A stretch of DNA of 64,000 nucleotides from Antitrichia curtipendula (GCA_951230915.1 OX579638.1:8946696-9010695), one strand, 5' to 3'. Shown: positions 12,210 to 23,235, counted from the stretch's first letter. The notes: a model not told the origin generated them from the sequence alone. Made by a program: numbers and translations.

Positions 12210-12385
12210 ATACTATCATTATCACCTCAAAAGAGGCAGTAACTTCCTATCACCTCAAATCTTCTCACAATACAATGGAAAAGTTATTGAATTTCAAAGT
12301 TTTAATGAACTAGAATATAAAACATTATTTTTACTTTTATTTTGGTTGTAGCAACAACACATGGCACACTAGTCAATACTAAAAC
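12210..12385 (+). repeat. Dispersed copy of the palindrome-array unit
   Basis: It shares AGTTATTGAATTTCAAAG, then TTAATGAA, then TGGTTGTAGCAAC and GGCACACTAGTC with the giant inverted repeat (compare 5580-5990). The array unit is therefore a mobile or formerly mobile sequence and not confined to the palindrome. Confidence 0.6.
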
Positions 12386-12445
12386 AAGGTTTTTTGTTAT
12401 TAAAGTACTAAATAGTACTAAGATTTTAGAAAAGTATCCAAAATA

Positions 12446-12489
12446 TATTGAAATGGTACTATGATACTAACGATAGTGTCATTTCAATA
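12446..12489. repeat. Small inverted repeat (17-bp arms)
   Basis: TATTGAAATGGTACTAT at 12446-12462 faces ATAGTGTCATTTCAATA at 12473-12489, with two mismatches. It may be a remnant hairpin of a miniature element. Confidence 0.5.
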
Positions 12490-13782
12490 TGAAAATCCTT
12501 CAAAAAATTGAAGTAATTAGTAAATTGTGAAGAAAGACTTTGTAAGTATTTTGAAATTCCAAAAAAATCTTAAATATAACAATTTTTTTGAATTCAAGGT
12601 AATATTTGGCACCAAAATGCTACATAAAAAAATTGATTTGGATCAAAACACAATTATAGGTATAGTATAAAAACAAAATATAAAAAATCAATTATACATT
12701 TTAACTAAATAGATAATTTTGCATTATTATTATAAATATTAAAAACTATTAGATAGTTTACATGTGTATTAGGACAAAGATGATTAAAATGTTAATTTTT
12801 TTTTAAAATGATTTATTTGACCAAAAAGATATGATTTGAAATATCATTCAAAAAATGAACATTTGGTAGCAACTATTTAATATGAATAAATCCCAATAAA
12901 GAAAATTAGATTAGATTATATCCATATCTAAATATAATTTTTAAGATGCATTGATGCCTTGAATTTGTATGCACATACATTTGTTGGCTTTGAACTATAA
13001 ATACATGAAAAATTATGAAATTGAAATTCTATTGGGTATGTTTTTTTGTAGTTTTTCAAAATTTCAGAAACTACAAAAAATTAAATCATACAACATTCCA
13101 ACCTTGAACTTAGAATCAAAAATCATCAAAATATAACGCAAAAAATTATAGAAAAAATAATCATTTAGGTCAAAAATTTGCTTGTTTGTTTTTTAGCATC
13201 TCCAATAACCTCTCACATTTAACTAGAATAATACTATCATATTTCTCACAAAATAAAATAAATTGGTCAATTTTTCTTTGACAAGGAATGTATAAATTTG
13301 GCAATAACCACATGCCAACATCAACTTCAATTGGTCCACAAAGAGATTTTAATGTGCTTTGTTATTAAGATTATTTCTATAATAAATAAATAAATGTAAA
13401 ACAATGAAACAAAGAGAGTTAAAATCACATCCATATTGCAATTGTTTTTGCATTCATTTTATTGATTTGCATTGCTAACCCTTAATCATCTCAACATCCA
13501 TAATTTGGATGATTTATACTAAATATGCTCCTAAGAATCCCACTTTCCGGTGACAAACAAATGAACGTGCCCAAATGTCTCCTTTGTCCGTCGCTACAAA
13601 CAAAAAAATAGTCCCTTGTTCGTCACCCTTCTCCAAGGAAGAAGCCCCATCGTCGCATTGCACAACGAGTTTTCTTGTGTGTAGTTTTTGCTTCGTGTCC
13701 GACAAAGCGTGAGTTTTTTGCTTTGTGAGAAGGAGCGCATGCATCTGAGCTAGGGTTACATAAGCATCGAATTGATAAAGGA
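12490..13782. other. Non-coding stretch
   Basis: The DNA is strongly AT-rich up to about 13500 with nothing recognisable, then becomes GC-richer as the decayed coding region begins. Open frames on the minus strand at 13514-13789 overlap the coding-like plus strand and are not supported. Confidence 0.5.
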
Positions 13783-15351
13783 GTGCCATTAGTAGGTTTC
13801 AATTTGGGAGTCTTATGTTTGGATCGACAATGGACAACACTTGAAATGGCATTTAAGTGTGTCCCTAGGTTGGCTATGGTTGCATTTGCGCCAATGGCCC
13901 AGGTGATGGCCGCGGGAACGATGACAAGAGGCGCCATAGATTCAAGTTTTAGTTCTTCCGTGCACTTAGAGTTGTTTAAGTTGGATTTTGCGAGCTTGGA
14001 GTTGGACATGCCAATATTGAGCTTGGCCGGTGTGCCGAAGTACTTCAATTGCTTGGCGTGGAGTAACTTGGAGACGGGTCGGTAGAGGAATTTCCGTATG
14101 ATGTGATCACAGGTGGACCTACTAATGTCTCGCTTCATTTTTAGAACCGTCATAAACTCCTCAAGTTCAAATCTAAGTCACATTTGCAATCTGGAGTTTA
14201 GAAAGGGACTTATTGTTCAACTTTTGCAATACTTGAATGTTTGTGCCCTATGTTGACATCTTAGGCTTTTTTTTTTTATGGTAGTGAGGATCTTGCTAAA
14301 TAGGAGGTTGCTGCAATCTACAAGAATCCTCAAGCTCACAAGGGCAATGTAAGTGAGTATTATTACCTTGATTTTGGTGGACATCATGGATCTTTTTTTT
14401 TTGGAAGTGCTACTAATGTCATTGTGTCGTGTGATGAAAACCGCTCAAGGTGCGGGGAATAGAGTTTAGTATGTTGCGTCTGACTTATTTAGCTTCTAAA
14501 GAGGAAGACGAGGAGTTGCGTGTATGGGACTTGATGACTCCGTTTGTAGCATCTACCTTTGGTGCTATGGAGGTGTAGTTAATTTCTCCCAGTTTAGATT
14601 TTAGGTCCTTTTTAGAATAATGAGACTTTATTCTAAGCTTAGTTCCCATGTGCAGAATACATTTGATGATGGTGACTTTAGCTATGTCTCTTGGAATTGG
14701 AAGGAGCAACAGATTGCCGCTTTGACCTCGTACAATGGAACCATTGGTTAGTTGATTAAATCTGTACTTACTTGATGAAATGATATTCAATACAAGAATA
14801 GATGTGGATGCATAACAATTTGAATTTTGTTGATAATGTTCTATATTTAGATTTTGGTTGGTTGGTTGATAGTTGTCTGGGATTTGCGGCGTGCGAACTT
14901 AGTGATCAGGTACCTAATTCTTGCATGATGCAGTGTTTTGTTTGTTTGTAGCGGATGTACATGGTTTACTTCTACATTGTTTTATTTCATGTTGAATTAA
15001 GTTGGTTGCTTGTGCTAACATTGTATTGACGAGTGAAGCCAGAAGTATTGTTTTCATTGAATCTGCCAATGAATGGCTTTATTGAACAATTTTGTGATGC
15101 GTGAGACCTGTTTATTGTATGAAGGAAAAGCAGGACATTCTATACATTGGAACGGGTGTTTGACAAGATAGTATGTGGGGTTCATAGGTCGATTTCATTT
15201 TCATTTTCTACAAGTGGTTAATGCAGCAAAAAGCAAGTTTGACTTCAATAATATGAAGTGAATTTTGACTAGGTACTTCCGGAGCTATAGATGAAGGAAT
15301 TTGAATTTGTGTTTTATTGTTGTGAATCCATGTAGGCAAACATGAGAGGCC

Positions 15352-15631
15352 GTGGCTCATAGGGTTGACAAATCGCTACATCCGGACAAAAAACGCATCC
15401 AAAAATTGAACGTCCGGACGCAATGGACGTTGTGGAACCTCAACGTCCGACGTTCGGCTTAACGGCTTGGCGGACGACTGGACGGACAATTGGACAACCG
15501 GGCGGACGGTGTGGCAGACGGCCAAGCAAATGGATGGACGGGCTTGACAGACGATAAAGTCCACTTGTCATGGGACGTCCAAGGACCTCGTGTCCGCGGA
15601 CGCTAGACGTCCGGACAACCCTAGTGGCTCA
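15352..15631. mobile_element. Non-autonomous hAT-type element with 8-bp target duplication
   Basis: The element is 15360-15623 (264 bp). It begins TAGGGTTG and ends CAACCCTA, a perfect 8-bp terminal inverted repeat. It is flanked by GTGGCTCA at 15352-15359 and again at 15624-15631. An 8-bp duplication and this terminus are the standard hAT signature. Inside it is unusually GC-rich and repeats variants of CGGACG and GTCCGGAC on both strands, which may be subterminal transposase sites. It carries no gene. The clean duplication suggests a fairly recent insertion. Confidence 0.9.
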
Positions 15632-16575
15632 GGACAAAAAAGTTGTGATGAAGACGGATTTGAGACAATCATGGGAGTTTGAAAAGAAGTTGCAAAGACA
15701 GTGACGTGCAACTTACAAAATTGTTGTAGGAGAGTATGCCAAAAAGAAGGGGGACAACACAACATATGCCCTTTGATGCGGACGTCATGGATCAAATTCC
15801 AAAACGACTATGAAATAGAAACAATAGGAAGAAGTTCAAAGGAAGAAAACAACAAGAAAAACAATGAAAAAGATAGAAGCGGAAGGTAGCATTCTCATAT
15901 CAAAGGAAGATTACCAAATGCTGCAACATCTGAAGAAAAAGACTTTGACAACAGTTGCAGATAATCCCATTGACGGTGAGGGAGTTCTTACTTAAGTGAG
16001 AAGAATGTCTATATTGTAGTGTGCTAGAAGTGCTATTCTATTCTTTCACAACGAATATTAGCATCTGCAAAGTACATTGGCAGTTGACAAGAAATGATAG
16101 AATTGAAGTAAAAAAATGTTTGTGAACCAAATTTATTGTCAAAGGTACATACTATGCATTTTTCCAAGCAACACAAATCTTGAGGAAGGGAGAATGCAAG
16201 ATTTGGTTTGAGTGGGGAAGACAAGATTACTTGGAAGCATAATTTTGTTATTGTTGTGCAAAACACAATGTATTTATGAAGTCCAATGTTTGTGCACACA
16301 TATATGTACAGTCATTGTACAAAAAGATAGTACACTCTATGTATAGAATGCAAATACAACGGCAGATAGTATTATACGTAAAAGAATTGCTTATGAAAAT
16401 GCATCATAGTACTCAGAATATGTTGTGCACTTGTCGTGGTTAGCATGGAATTGGGCCTAAGAAGTTTGAAGATTGTGCATCTATGGTTTGAAGTCAATGT
16501 CCAGTTTGCTTTTTGTTGGATGAGAAGATATTATGTTGTAAACAATAACATTGAATAGGGACAATGTGTGCAGGG

Positions 16576-16740
16576 ATGAAGTCCACGTTTGATAAAAGTA
16601 AAGACACTTTAAAAAAGAAGGATCCAACGTTCCATTCTGAAGAATTATTGAAATGCTTACTAGGAGCTTTGGAACATTCAAAATCATTTAAGACAAAAAA
16701 AACAAAGGAGAGAAGGATAAAAATCATGTTCATGAATTAA
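16576..16740 (+). pseudogene. Lys-rich 54-residue open frame, part of the decayed region
   Basis: It begins with ATG at 16576. The protein is basic and polar, with PTFHSEELLKCLLGALEHSK in the middle and a KTKKTKERR cluster near the end. The coding-like signal continues after the stop in another frame at 16749, which suggests a frameshift in one former gene. No family is recognised. Confidence 0.35.
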
Positions 16741-16748
16741 TTCCGTAG

Positions 16749-16913
16749 TTGGAAGAGTCACCGGAAGAGCATGAAGGGCAAAATTTGGCAGAGGGACTTG
16801 AAGAAGCATCAACGCATATAGAGGAGGAGTGCAACTCTGATAGTGATTTTCAAAGTCTACCTAAAATACGGTACAATGTTTTAACGAGATTGCTTAAACA
16901 AAAATTTAAATAA
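16749..16913 (+). pseudogene. Acidic 54-residue tail fragment of the decayed region
   Basis: The frame reads LEESPEEHEGQNLAEGLEEA and ends with LLKQKFK then TAA at 16911. Its Glu-rich composition is unlikely in random AT-rich DNA. There is no ATG start, so it is best read as the frameshifted continuation of 16576-16740. Confidence 0.35.
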
Positions 16914-18731
16914 TATGTAGAGTATGAATTTGTAGAAATTACATCATCAATTCCTATTGTTGCATAAACGTACACGGCGATGTTAATCATGCGATTACTA
17001 GTGACAATTCTTGACAGGGGAACTTTGTGGTGTGATAAAGAACCCTAAATTTGACCTAATTTTCTAAAAGATATTTGCAAATGAAATCTGACCCTAAAAC
17101 TAACCTTCAAATCTTCATCCGTCAATTTCTAATGTTCTAATTAGTATTGAAATTCACTTCTGATTTTTTTATTTACTTTATGTCCATCTTCTACCTAAGT
17201 TCTGGCTTTGACTTAGTTTGTTCAACTCTAGTTGACTTTCATCCAATTCCACCTTATTTTTGGTCAAAATTTAATCATGTTCTAACTTCTTCAAATTTAA
17301 TTCAATTCTTGAAGTTAAACTAGTTTTAGAACTCTAAAAGTATTCATTTCAAGATTCTACCCCTAGCATGTTCCTTGATTATTTTTTAACCTACATAATA
17401 AATTCTTTATCTTTTCATACTATTTCTTTGGACTTCCGATTTTACTTCTATTTTTAGGATTAAATAATTTTATCTGAAAGGCCCTGATTTTACCTCTGTA
17501 TAAAGGTAAAATACTTCTATTTTTAACCTTCTTAGTAAAAATTCTTCATGGATGAAGTTTGACTATTGTTTGGTTCATCAAACTTCATCCATCAATTTCT
17601 CTTACCATTTATTTTTAAAAATATTTCTAATTTCCTACAGTCTAACTTAAAATTTAACCTTTAATTCATACTTTCAAATTCTAATCTAATGTTTTTGGTG
17701 AAAATTCAAGAAATCTGAAAAAAGAAGTCAATAATAGACCCCAATTTTGGCGGCTTCAATGATCCCATTTTCAATAACCGTGACCACGATGTCATTGAAC
17801 ACGCCATTCAACTCCTTTTCAACTTCTTTGTATTTGAATGTTGTGTTTTGTAAACTCATGTGATGTATTTGGAGAAGTCCGATTCTCTTTTCTTTAGTCT
17901 TCTTTCTTTTCTTTTGTCTTCCAATTCTGTCCAATGTTTTCTTTTTCTTTTAAGATATTTTTTCCAAATCAAATCTAATTTAAATACTTTGCTAATTTGC
18001 TTCAAGAATCAAAACAAGGCTTGAAGACGAATAAATGTGGCTTCTACTAATTGCTTTAACTAATCCATAGAATCTCCCAAAGTCAAACTATTCTATCTTT
18101 TATTTTTTTCCTTTGTCTTGCAGCAAAGTCCAACCCTATTTAATGGGGTCAACGATTCTCTAATGGTTGCATGACCTTCAACTAAGAACTTCTTCTTATT
18201 CCATACTAAACTCTAATCTAAACATACAACTTCATTTCATAGTTGCAATTTGAGTTCACGGAGTGTGTAGCTTGAGACCAAGTTAATGTGATGGCGATCA
18301 AAACAGAACAGAGAGCAAAGAAAACAGAAGATTGTATCCAATCAACATGCCTGGATTAGGATCAGATCAGCCCAATGAATGGGGAGTACCGCCGTTTAGT
18401 TACGACCTAGCCAATAGAATTTGAGAATTTCCGAATGAAATAGAGAAGTCTAGGTCAAGGTTCCGAATGAAAAAAAAAGCTTAGGAAATGGGCCAGTTAG
18501 AAAAATTCTATTTAGGCATTTAGCCGTCCACCTTCAGAGTATGTAGGAAAATTACCTATTAAAAAAACATTTTGAAGGCGGGCAGCCAACCAATCTTATA
18601 CTTTCTAGGAAATTTTTAATACTAAAGTAATTTTTTTTTGGAGTATTACAGAATACAATCAATACATATTGTTAGTATGTTAGTGCGTACTGTAAGTTAC
18701 TAATTTACTATGTACAACGAATAACTGAATT
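16914..18731. other. Non-coding stretch with a perfect hairpin
   Basis: No supported gene is present. A 15-bp perfect stem lies at 17548-17562 and 17578-17592 (ATGGATGAAGTTTGA against its complement) with a 15-base loop. The minus-strand open frame 17728-17934 is short, Lys-rich at its start and unrecognised; I do not call it a gene. Confidence 0.55.
17548..17592. repeat. Perfect 15-bp hairpin
   Basis: ATGGATGAAGTTTGA is followed 15 bases later by TCAAACTTCATCCAT. There is no T-run after it to suggest a terminator and no RNA-gene context. Confidence 0.7.
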
Positions 18732-18992
18732 ATGAGGCCCTCACTGTCTTTTGGGGGGTTAATTAAAAACGAACCGTTTGAAATTAGACTGGACCACTGG
18801 AGTTTACTGGCTTATCTGGACACCTGTAATTTTTTTGCGCTGACTCGCCGAGGCATCGGAGCCGTTGATCGCTCCCTCCAACTGATAGCCACCGTAGGAT
18901 TCAGGACTTCAGCTGTCGTGAGTCTATCACAGAGACACAATCACTCAGATTCAGAAATCAACGTCTCAGTAGCCTCGCAGCCGTGTTCATGA
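18732..18992 (+). CDS. Hypothetical 86-residue ORF
   Basis: The frame starts with ATG and ends with TGA four bases before the CACTA-type element. The DNA is GC-richer than its flanks. The protein has no clear signal peptide or membrane segment, with a mixed middle (LDHWSLLAYLDTCNFFALTR) and a Ser-rich end. No family is recognised. The element could have separated it from downstream exons. It may equally be untranslated or chance-open DNA. Confidence 0.25.
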   Translation: MRPSLSFGGLIKNEPFEIRLDHWSLLAYLDTCNFFALTRRGIGAVDRSLQLIATVGFRTSAVVSLSQRHNHSDSEINVSVASQPCS

Positions 18993-18993
18993 T

Positions 18994-19156
18994 TGACACT
19001 ATAAGAAACTTGTATTTTAGTTGACGGATTTTAGGTGACGTCAAATGTAACAACTGGATGTTACGTTGGACGTTATTATTGATATAAGAACACAAGTTGT
19101 TACATTTGACGTCATCTAAAATCCGTCAACTAAAACACAGATTTCTTATAGTATGA
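18994..19156. mobile_element. CACTA-type miniature element with 3-bp target duplication
   Basis: The element is 18997-19153 (157 bp). It opens with CACTATAAGAAA and closes with TTTCTTATAGTA, flanked on both sides by TGA (18994-18996 and 19154-19156). The arms, 18997-19055 and 19095-19153, are 59 bp each and differ at only a few bases. They contain GTTGACGGATTTTA and TGACGTCAAATGTAACAACT. The terminus and 3-bp duplication match the CACTA (En/Spm) superfamily; the last base is A instead of the expected G. It has no coding capacity and would fold into a long hairpin. Confidence 0.9.
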
Positions 19157-19588
19157 ATTGTTGTTTCTTGAATTGTGACTTGTGAGTTGTGTGATTGTGT
19201 TGCTCTGGAAAACTAGTAATGTGGGGCTGTGGCTTGTGGGCTGTGGTTGAGAGTTGAGAGGCTCCTTGCAATCTTGCAAATGTGTTTTTGGTGGAGTTGT
19301 GGCTCCCTACAATCCTACGCGAGGTCTTCACTCATGATGTTGGGTGCGATTGGAAGTGCGAGCCGCGAGGTCGATTGGAAGTGCGAGGGTTTATGTTGGG
19401 CTGCGATTTGAAGCACGACATCGGGCCTAAGGTCGGGTACGAGGTCGGTTTACTCAAGTGCGAGGTCAAATGCGATTAGGTTGGATCACTCGGGTGCGAT
19501 TTCCCCCTCCAATTTTTGTGTGAGACTGCGTCACTGCAATTAGGTCGGGTGTTGCACGGCGTCACTGCAAGCATTCTCTGCTGGCTAC
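19154..19588. other. Stretch upstream of the hAT pseudogene
   Basis: G- and T-rich low-complexity DNA repeats GTGCGAGGTCG-like and TTGTGAGTTGTG-like motifs. It may be the 5' subterminal part of the hAT element, but I could not find a terminal repeat or target duplication. Confidence 0.4.
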
Positions 19589-21856
19589 ATGTCTAAACGG
19601 CAAAGGTCCTTAAGGGACCATTACTTTGCTAAACCGAGTGCTGATGTATTTGAAGTCTTGTTGTCAACGTCAAGAACTCTTCTCAAGAAACAATTGATTC
19701 AAGGGTCGACCACACTCCTCCTTCAGAGGCAGAGATTGCTCAAGGGTAATGGAAGGAGCAATGGGGCATTCAATTTGAGTAGTTGCATCTTTGTCCAAAT
19801 GTAGAGAGGATTTTCTGTAAAGCGTGCAGGGACAAAGGTGGGCAATCGTCATATGCCAAAGATGGTGCCAGGAACTTGAAGGTGAGTTCTTTTCATGACC
19901 ACGCTTGATTTGGAGAGCACAAGCGGCTAGCTTGGGCGTCGCAAAGTGGTCAGAAGGTCATGGAAAAAGCAATTTTGTAAGGACAGAGCGTGTGTGACAA
20001 GGCTGTGGCTTTACTCTTTTGGGTTGCTTATTTTTTAGGAAAGCAGTCTTTATCCTACTCCAAATTCCCTGCCTTATGCAAGCTGTTGGTTTCCGTGAAA
20101 GCTCTGATGACCATGTCTATGTACTAGGACGAGAAATCTTGTGCTGACCTTATGATGTGCATTTTAGCTGTGATTCAGAAGCAAGTCATTACCCATGTGC
20201 GGAATTCAACATTCTATGGCATCATGCTTGATGAATCAACCTATGTTAGCGTCACAGGACACCTCGTTGTGTTTGCCAGCATCGTGGAGGAAGGTCTACT
20301 AGTCACTTTGTTTCTTGGGTTGGTGCAGATCGAAGGGGAGAAGAAGGATTCAGCTGTAGTTTACAAAACTGTGATTTCAAGCATTCGCAACTGGGGGCTT
20401 GACCTACGCAAATTTGTGGCGTTTGGGAGTGATGGTGCCAACACCATAGTGGGCAGTTTGACTGGAGTGGCAGACTAAATCAAGCAACAGGTAAATCCTT
20501 ACCTGCTAGCAGTCCACTACGTTGCTCATCGGACAAATTTGGCGGCCTTGGATGTAGCGAAGTCTCCAAGTTGCAAGGTAATCTTCTCCCAAGTCGACTC
20601 TCTCCTTAACTCAATTGCTAGTTTTTTCAACAAGTCTAGCAAGCGCAAGCATGCGCTTTTTAGACTTCAAGAGGAGTTCTTTGATGTCAAGAAAACCATG
20701 AAGCGTTACTACAAAATTTGTTGGCCCAGTCGGTGGCAGGCCATCATTACCCTCTGCGAGTCTTTGGAGTTTGTCCTCAAATTCTTCCATGGCCTGTCGA
20801 GCAAAGATATAGATACAGCCTCTCCAATCTTGCAGAAGTTAGGGCAGTTCAAGTTCATATACATATTATATTCCTTGCTGATATCTTGCATTGCTTGGCT
20901 ATGTTGTCAAAAGTGTTTCAATGCAAATTTGTGGATGTTACCACTGTAGATAGCATTGTGCATTCCGAGAAAGCCCAGATTTGTATGATGTTTATTGTGG
21001 AAAATACAGATGTAAATGCAACAACGTTTAACGAAGATTCCAGCTACCATGTACTTCCGAAGTATGGCTCTTTTGGGGGGTTTGCTCCGGAAGCTTCCAT
21101 CTAAGCTTTGGGGGAACATGTACCATGGTTTTGAGATTCAGCGTTCTAGGCTAGGAAAAAACCTAGATGAGGCTTTGCAGTTCCAACGGTCGTTTGTTGA
21201 GGCCGTTTGTGCTGGTTTGGAGGCTAAATTTCGGGACAATGATCGGATTTCTTGCTTTAAAATATTGAATCTTTCTAATATGCCGTCTAAGCAAGTTGAA
21301 TTGCAAAACTAGGATGTTACCGAGTTGGACAATTTGCTTGAGCTCTATGGAACTGATTGGTCTCATTCAGGTTTTTTCTTCCCCCCCCCCCCCCTTTTTG
21401 GATGTACAGGCTTGTAAGCGGGAGTTTCTTTCCTTTAAACTACAGTGTACAACTGAATGGGGTAACAAAACCTTCCGAGATTTGTGGGGTATGATTACTT
21501 GGAATCATGCCCTACAAATCAGGTACCCAAATTTGTTTATTCTTGCTGAAATTGCTAGAGTGCAGTGCGTTTCCACTGCTACTTGTGAGAGAGCTTTTAG
21601 CATTCAGAATTTGATTAAAACTCGTGTGAGGAATAGATTGGGAAGCAAAAAACTGGATGCTTTGCTTAGAGTCGCTTTAGAGGGACCGGAAGAGGCGTAT
21701 GATGCTATTTTGATGGATACCATACCCATGTGGAAGCATGAAACAAAATACAAGTTTCTTTATGCTAACCCAACTACCTATTTGTCTAATTCAGCCACAC
21801 CTACAAGTCCTAGTACTAGCACTTCAACTTTTGTATTTGGCCCTTCATTGTCTTGA
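19589..21856 (+). pseudogene. hAT-family transposase pseudogene (zinc-finger/DUF4371 type, ZNF862-like)
   Basis: When intact, this protein class binds transposon ends and cuts and pastes DNA in the nucleus. The start MSKRQRSLRDHYFAK lies at 19589. A zinc-finger-like block CPNVERIFCKACRDKG begins near 19790 with LKVSSFHDHA and KRLAWASQSGQ following. The DUF4371-like core FYGIMLDESTYVSVTGHLVV lies near 20210 and AHRTNLAALDVAKS near 20525. The C-terminal hAT dimerisation region is CERAFSIQNLIKTRVRNRL near 21590-21645. It is dead: in-frame stops at 19780, 19906, 19978, 20125, 20476 and 21310, a frameshift near 20880 and another at a C-run near 21385. The last 150 codons are open to TGA at 21854-21856. 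Terminal repeats were not found. Confidence 0.88.
21381..21394. repeat. C14 homopolymer inside the hAT pseudogene
   Basis: Fourteen C lie between a T-rich stretch and TTTTTGG. The reading frame changes here, so slippage (biological or sequencing) can explain one of the frameshifts. Confidence 0.9.
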
Positions 21857-22134
21857 CAGGTTGTGCTTGCTTGTATCCTACTAAACCCAATTTTTTTTGG
21901 ATGTTTTGATATACATCATGGTAGCTTGTATTCTATTGACCTATTCTATCCATTCTTTCAGCACATGTTTTGATTCTTATGAATGGTGGATTGTATGTTG
22001 ATTTCTCCACATTTTTTTCTTCTCTACATTTTTTTGTTCTTTCTCTACATTTTTTCTCCACATTTTTTTGAACATGCTTTGATTCTTGTAAATGTTGAAT
22101 CACTTGAATGTTGTGTGGGCATGTCTTACTAACC

Positions 22135-22188
22135 AGCCTCCTGAAAATGCATAGACCCTATTCTGGATCTATGCATTTTCGGAAGGCT
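22135..22188. repeat. Long hairpin downstream of the hAT pseudogene
   Basis: AGCCTCCTGAAAATGCATAG faces CTATGCATTTTCGGAAGGCT across a short loop, with only two or so mismatches over about 20 bp, extending inwards with GACC/GGATC. It directly abuts the tRNA-like fold at 22191. Confidence 0.75.
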
Positions 22189-22190
22189 AA

Positions 22191-22244
22191 ATCCCTGGCC
22201 CTAAATTGGTAGGGGCAATGCCAGGTTCAAATCCTGCCAGGGAT
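22191..22244 (+). tRNA. tRNA-like remnant lacking an anticodon arm
   Basis: ATCCCTG at 22191-22197 pairs with CAGGGAT at 22238-22244 as a 7-bp acceptor-like stem. A D-arm-like GCCC...GGGGC and a T-arm CAGG-TTCAAAT-CCTG with a B-box (GGTTCAAATCC) lie between them. At 54 nt it is too short for a normal tRNA and has no anticodon stem. It may be a decayed tRNA gene or the head of a SINE. A working tRNA is unlikely. Confidence 0.35.
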
Positions 22245-22585
22245 GTTATATGCACTCTAAACTATTTTCAAAGCAAAATAAACTTAAGGAAGAGTGAGAC
22301 ACAAAAAAATCTTAAACCGGCTAGATTTACATAGTAAAGGAAATTTGCCTATTGAAATTGGACAATGGCGGCAATGTCACCGGCCAAAATAGAAGTTCTA
22401 GAAAATTGACCGACAAGTTTTGCCACCTCACTGCACACTTCCGAACAAATTTTCAAAAAACCAAGATGGATGAAAATTTGTAGGAAATCTACCGCTAAAC
22501 CCACAGAACTCCCCAAACATTGGATCAGCCTAGAGGGGGGCCAGTCAACCACATGAATTGACTTTTAAATTGTGAACTAGCCTTG

Positions 22586-23235
22586 TTAATCCCTAAATGT
22601 CCAAGACCTGTTTTGAGCATCATGAAATTTGCTCTAAATTGAACAAAATGTCAACGTTTTGATAAGTCGTATCAATTTTTTTGAATTGTAACTATACAAA
22701 TTCAAATTAGACATGTTAGAGATCTCATAGGAAAAGAAAATACAACAATTTCACATATGGAGTGAAAGATTATAAGGTTTGACCATGAGGGTGTTAAAAC
22801 TGCAAAAGTGATGTGAAGTCTTTCAATCCTCTTTTCACAAGTCAAATCTAAGAAGTTGGTGACAAAAAAATATGAGGTTAAAGGGCCTAACATGTATAAC
22901 CCCATTCAATTTGTGGCTTCTTAAAATCTCTTTTACAATTTTTTTGAATGAATTTTGAATGTGATATTTTCTCCAAGATGTGGTGTATTTGAGGCTCATT
23001 TTCAAGAGCTCTCATTTACAAGAAGTCAAGATTGCAATGGGTACCCTTGCACAAAATATTGAATAGAAAAATCACTATACATTATTTTCAAGATCAGATT
23101 TTTGATGCTAAAACTAGACTTCAAGAAGAACTTTTTTAAAATGTAAAATACTAAAAATAGCAACTTGGTTAGGTTTTATTTAACTTCAAAGTTTGCAAAC
23201 ACCAGATTTGGGTGCCTTGGGCATTTAGGGGTTAA
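22586..23235 (+). mobile_element. TTAA-bounded element, subfamily C, copy 1 (650 bp)
   Basis: The left end is TTAA-TCCCTAAATGTCCAAG and the right end is CTTGGGCATTTAGGGG-TTAA, an imperfect terminal inverted repeat flanked by the TTAA duplication. The interior is AT-rich with no open frame of note. A diverged second copy lies at 48205-48768 with matching internal motifs such as CATAGGAAAAGAAAATACAA. Confidence 0.8.

Larger units (their letters stand above)
13783..16913 (+). pseudogene. Decayed multi-frame coding region, unknown protein
   Basis: Protein-like plus-strand stretches follow one another in changing frames. The first runs from GTG 13783 to TAG 14085 and contains QWTTLEMAFKCVPRLAMVAF. 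The next frame reads VEEFPYDVITGGPTNVSLHF near 14080-14150. Later pieces include IYKNPQAHKGNVSEYYYLDF near 14320, EEDEELRVWDLMTPFVAS near 14505, KIVVGEYAKKKGDNTTYAL near 15720 and ISKEDYQMLQHLKKKTL near 15900. Stops and frameshifts separate them, and a 264-bp hAT-type element interrupts the line at 15360-15623. A 176-codon antisense frame with an ATG at 14153 overlaps the first block, but the plus strand reads more coherently across the whole region. I do not recognise the family; a dead transposon protein or host gene are both possible. Confidence 0.4.

Noticed and set aside
13623..14153. 176-codon minus-strand ORF with a true ATG
   Set aside because: The plus strand of the same DNA gives more protein-like text that continues downstream in shifted frames; the antisense frame is more likely its shadow, though I cannot exclude it.
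22191..22244. Functional tRNA gene
   Set aside because: At 54 nt without an anticodon arm it cannot act as a normal nuclear tRNA.
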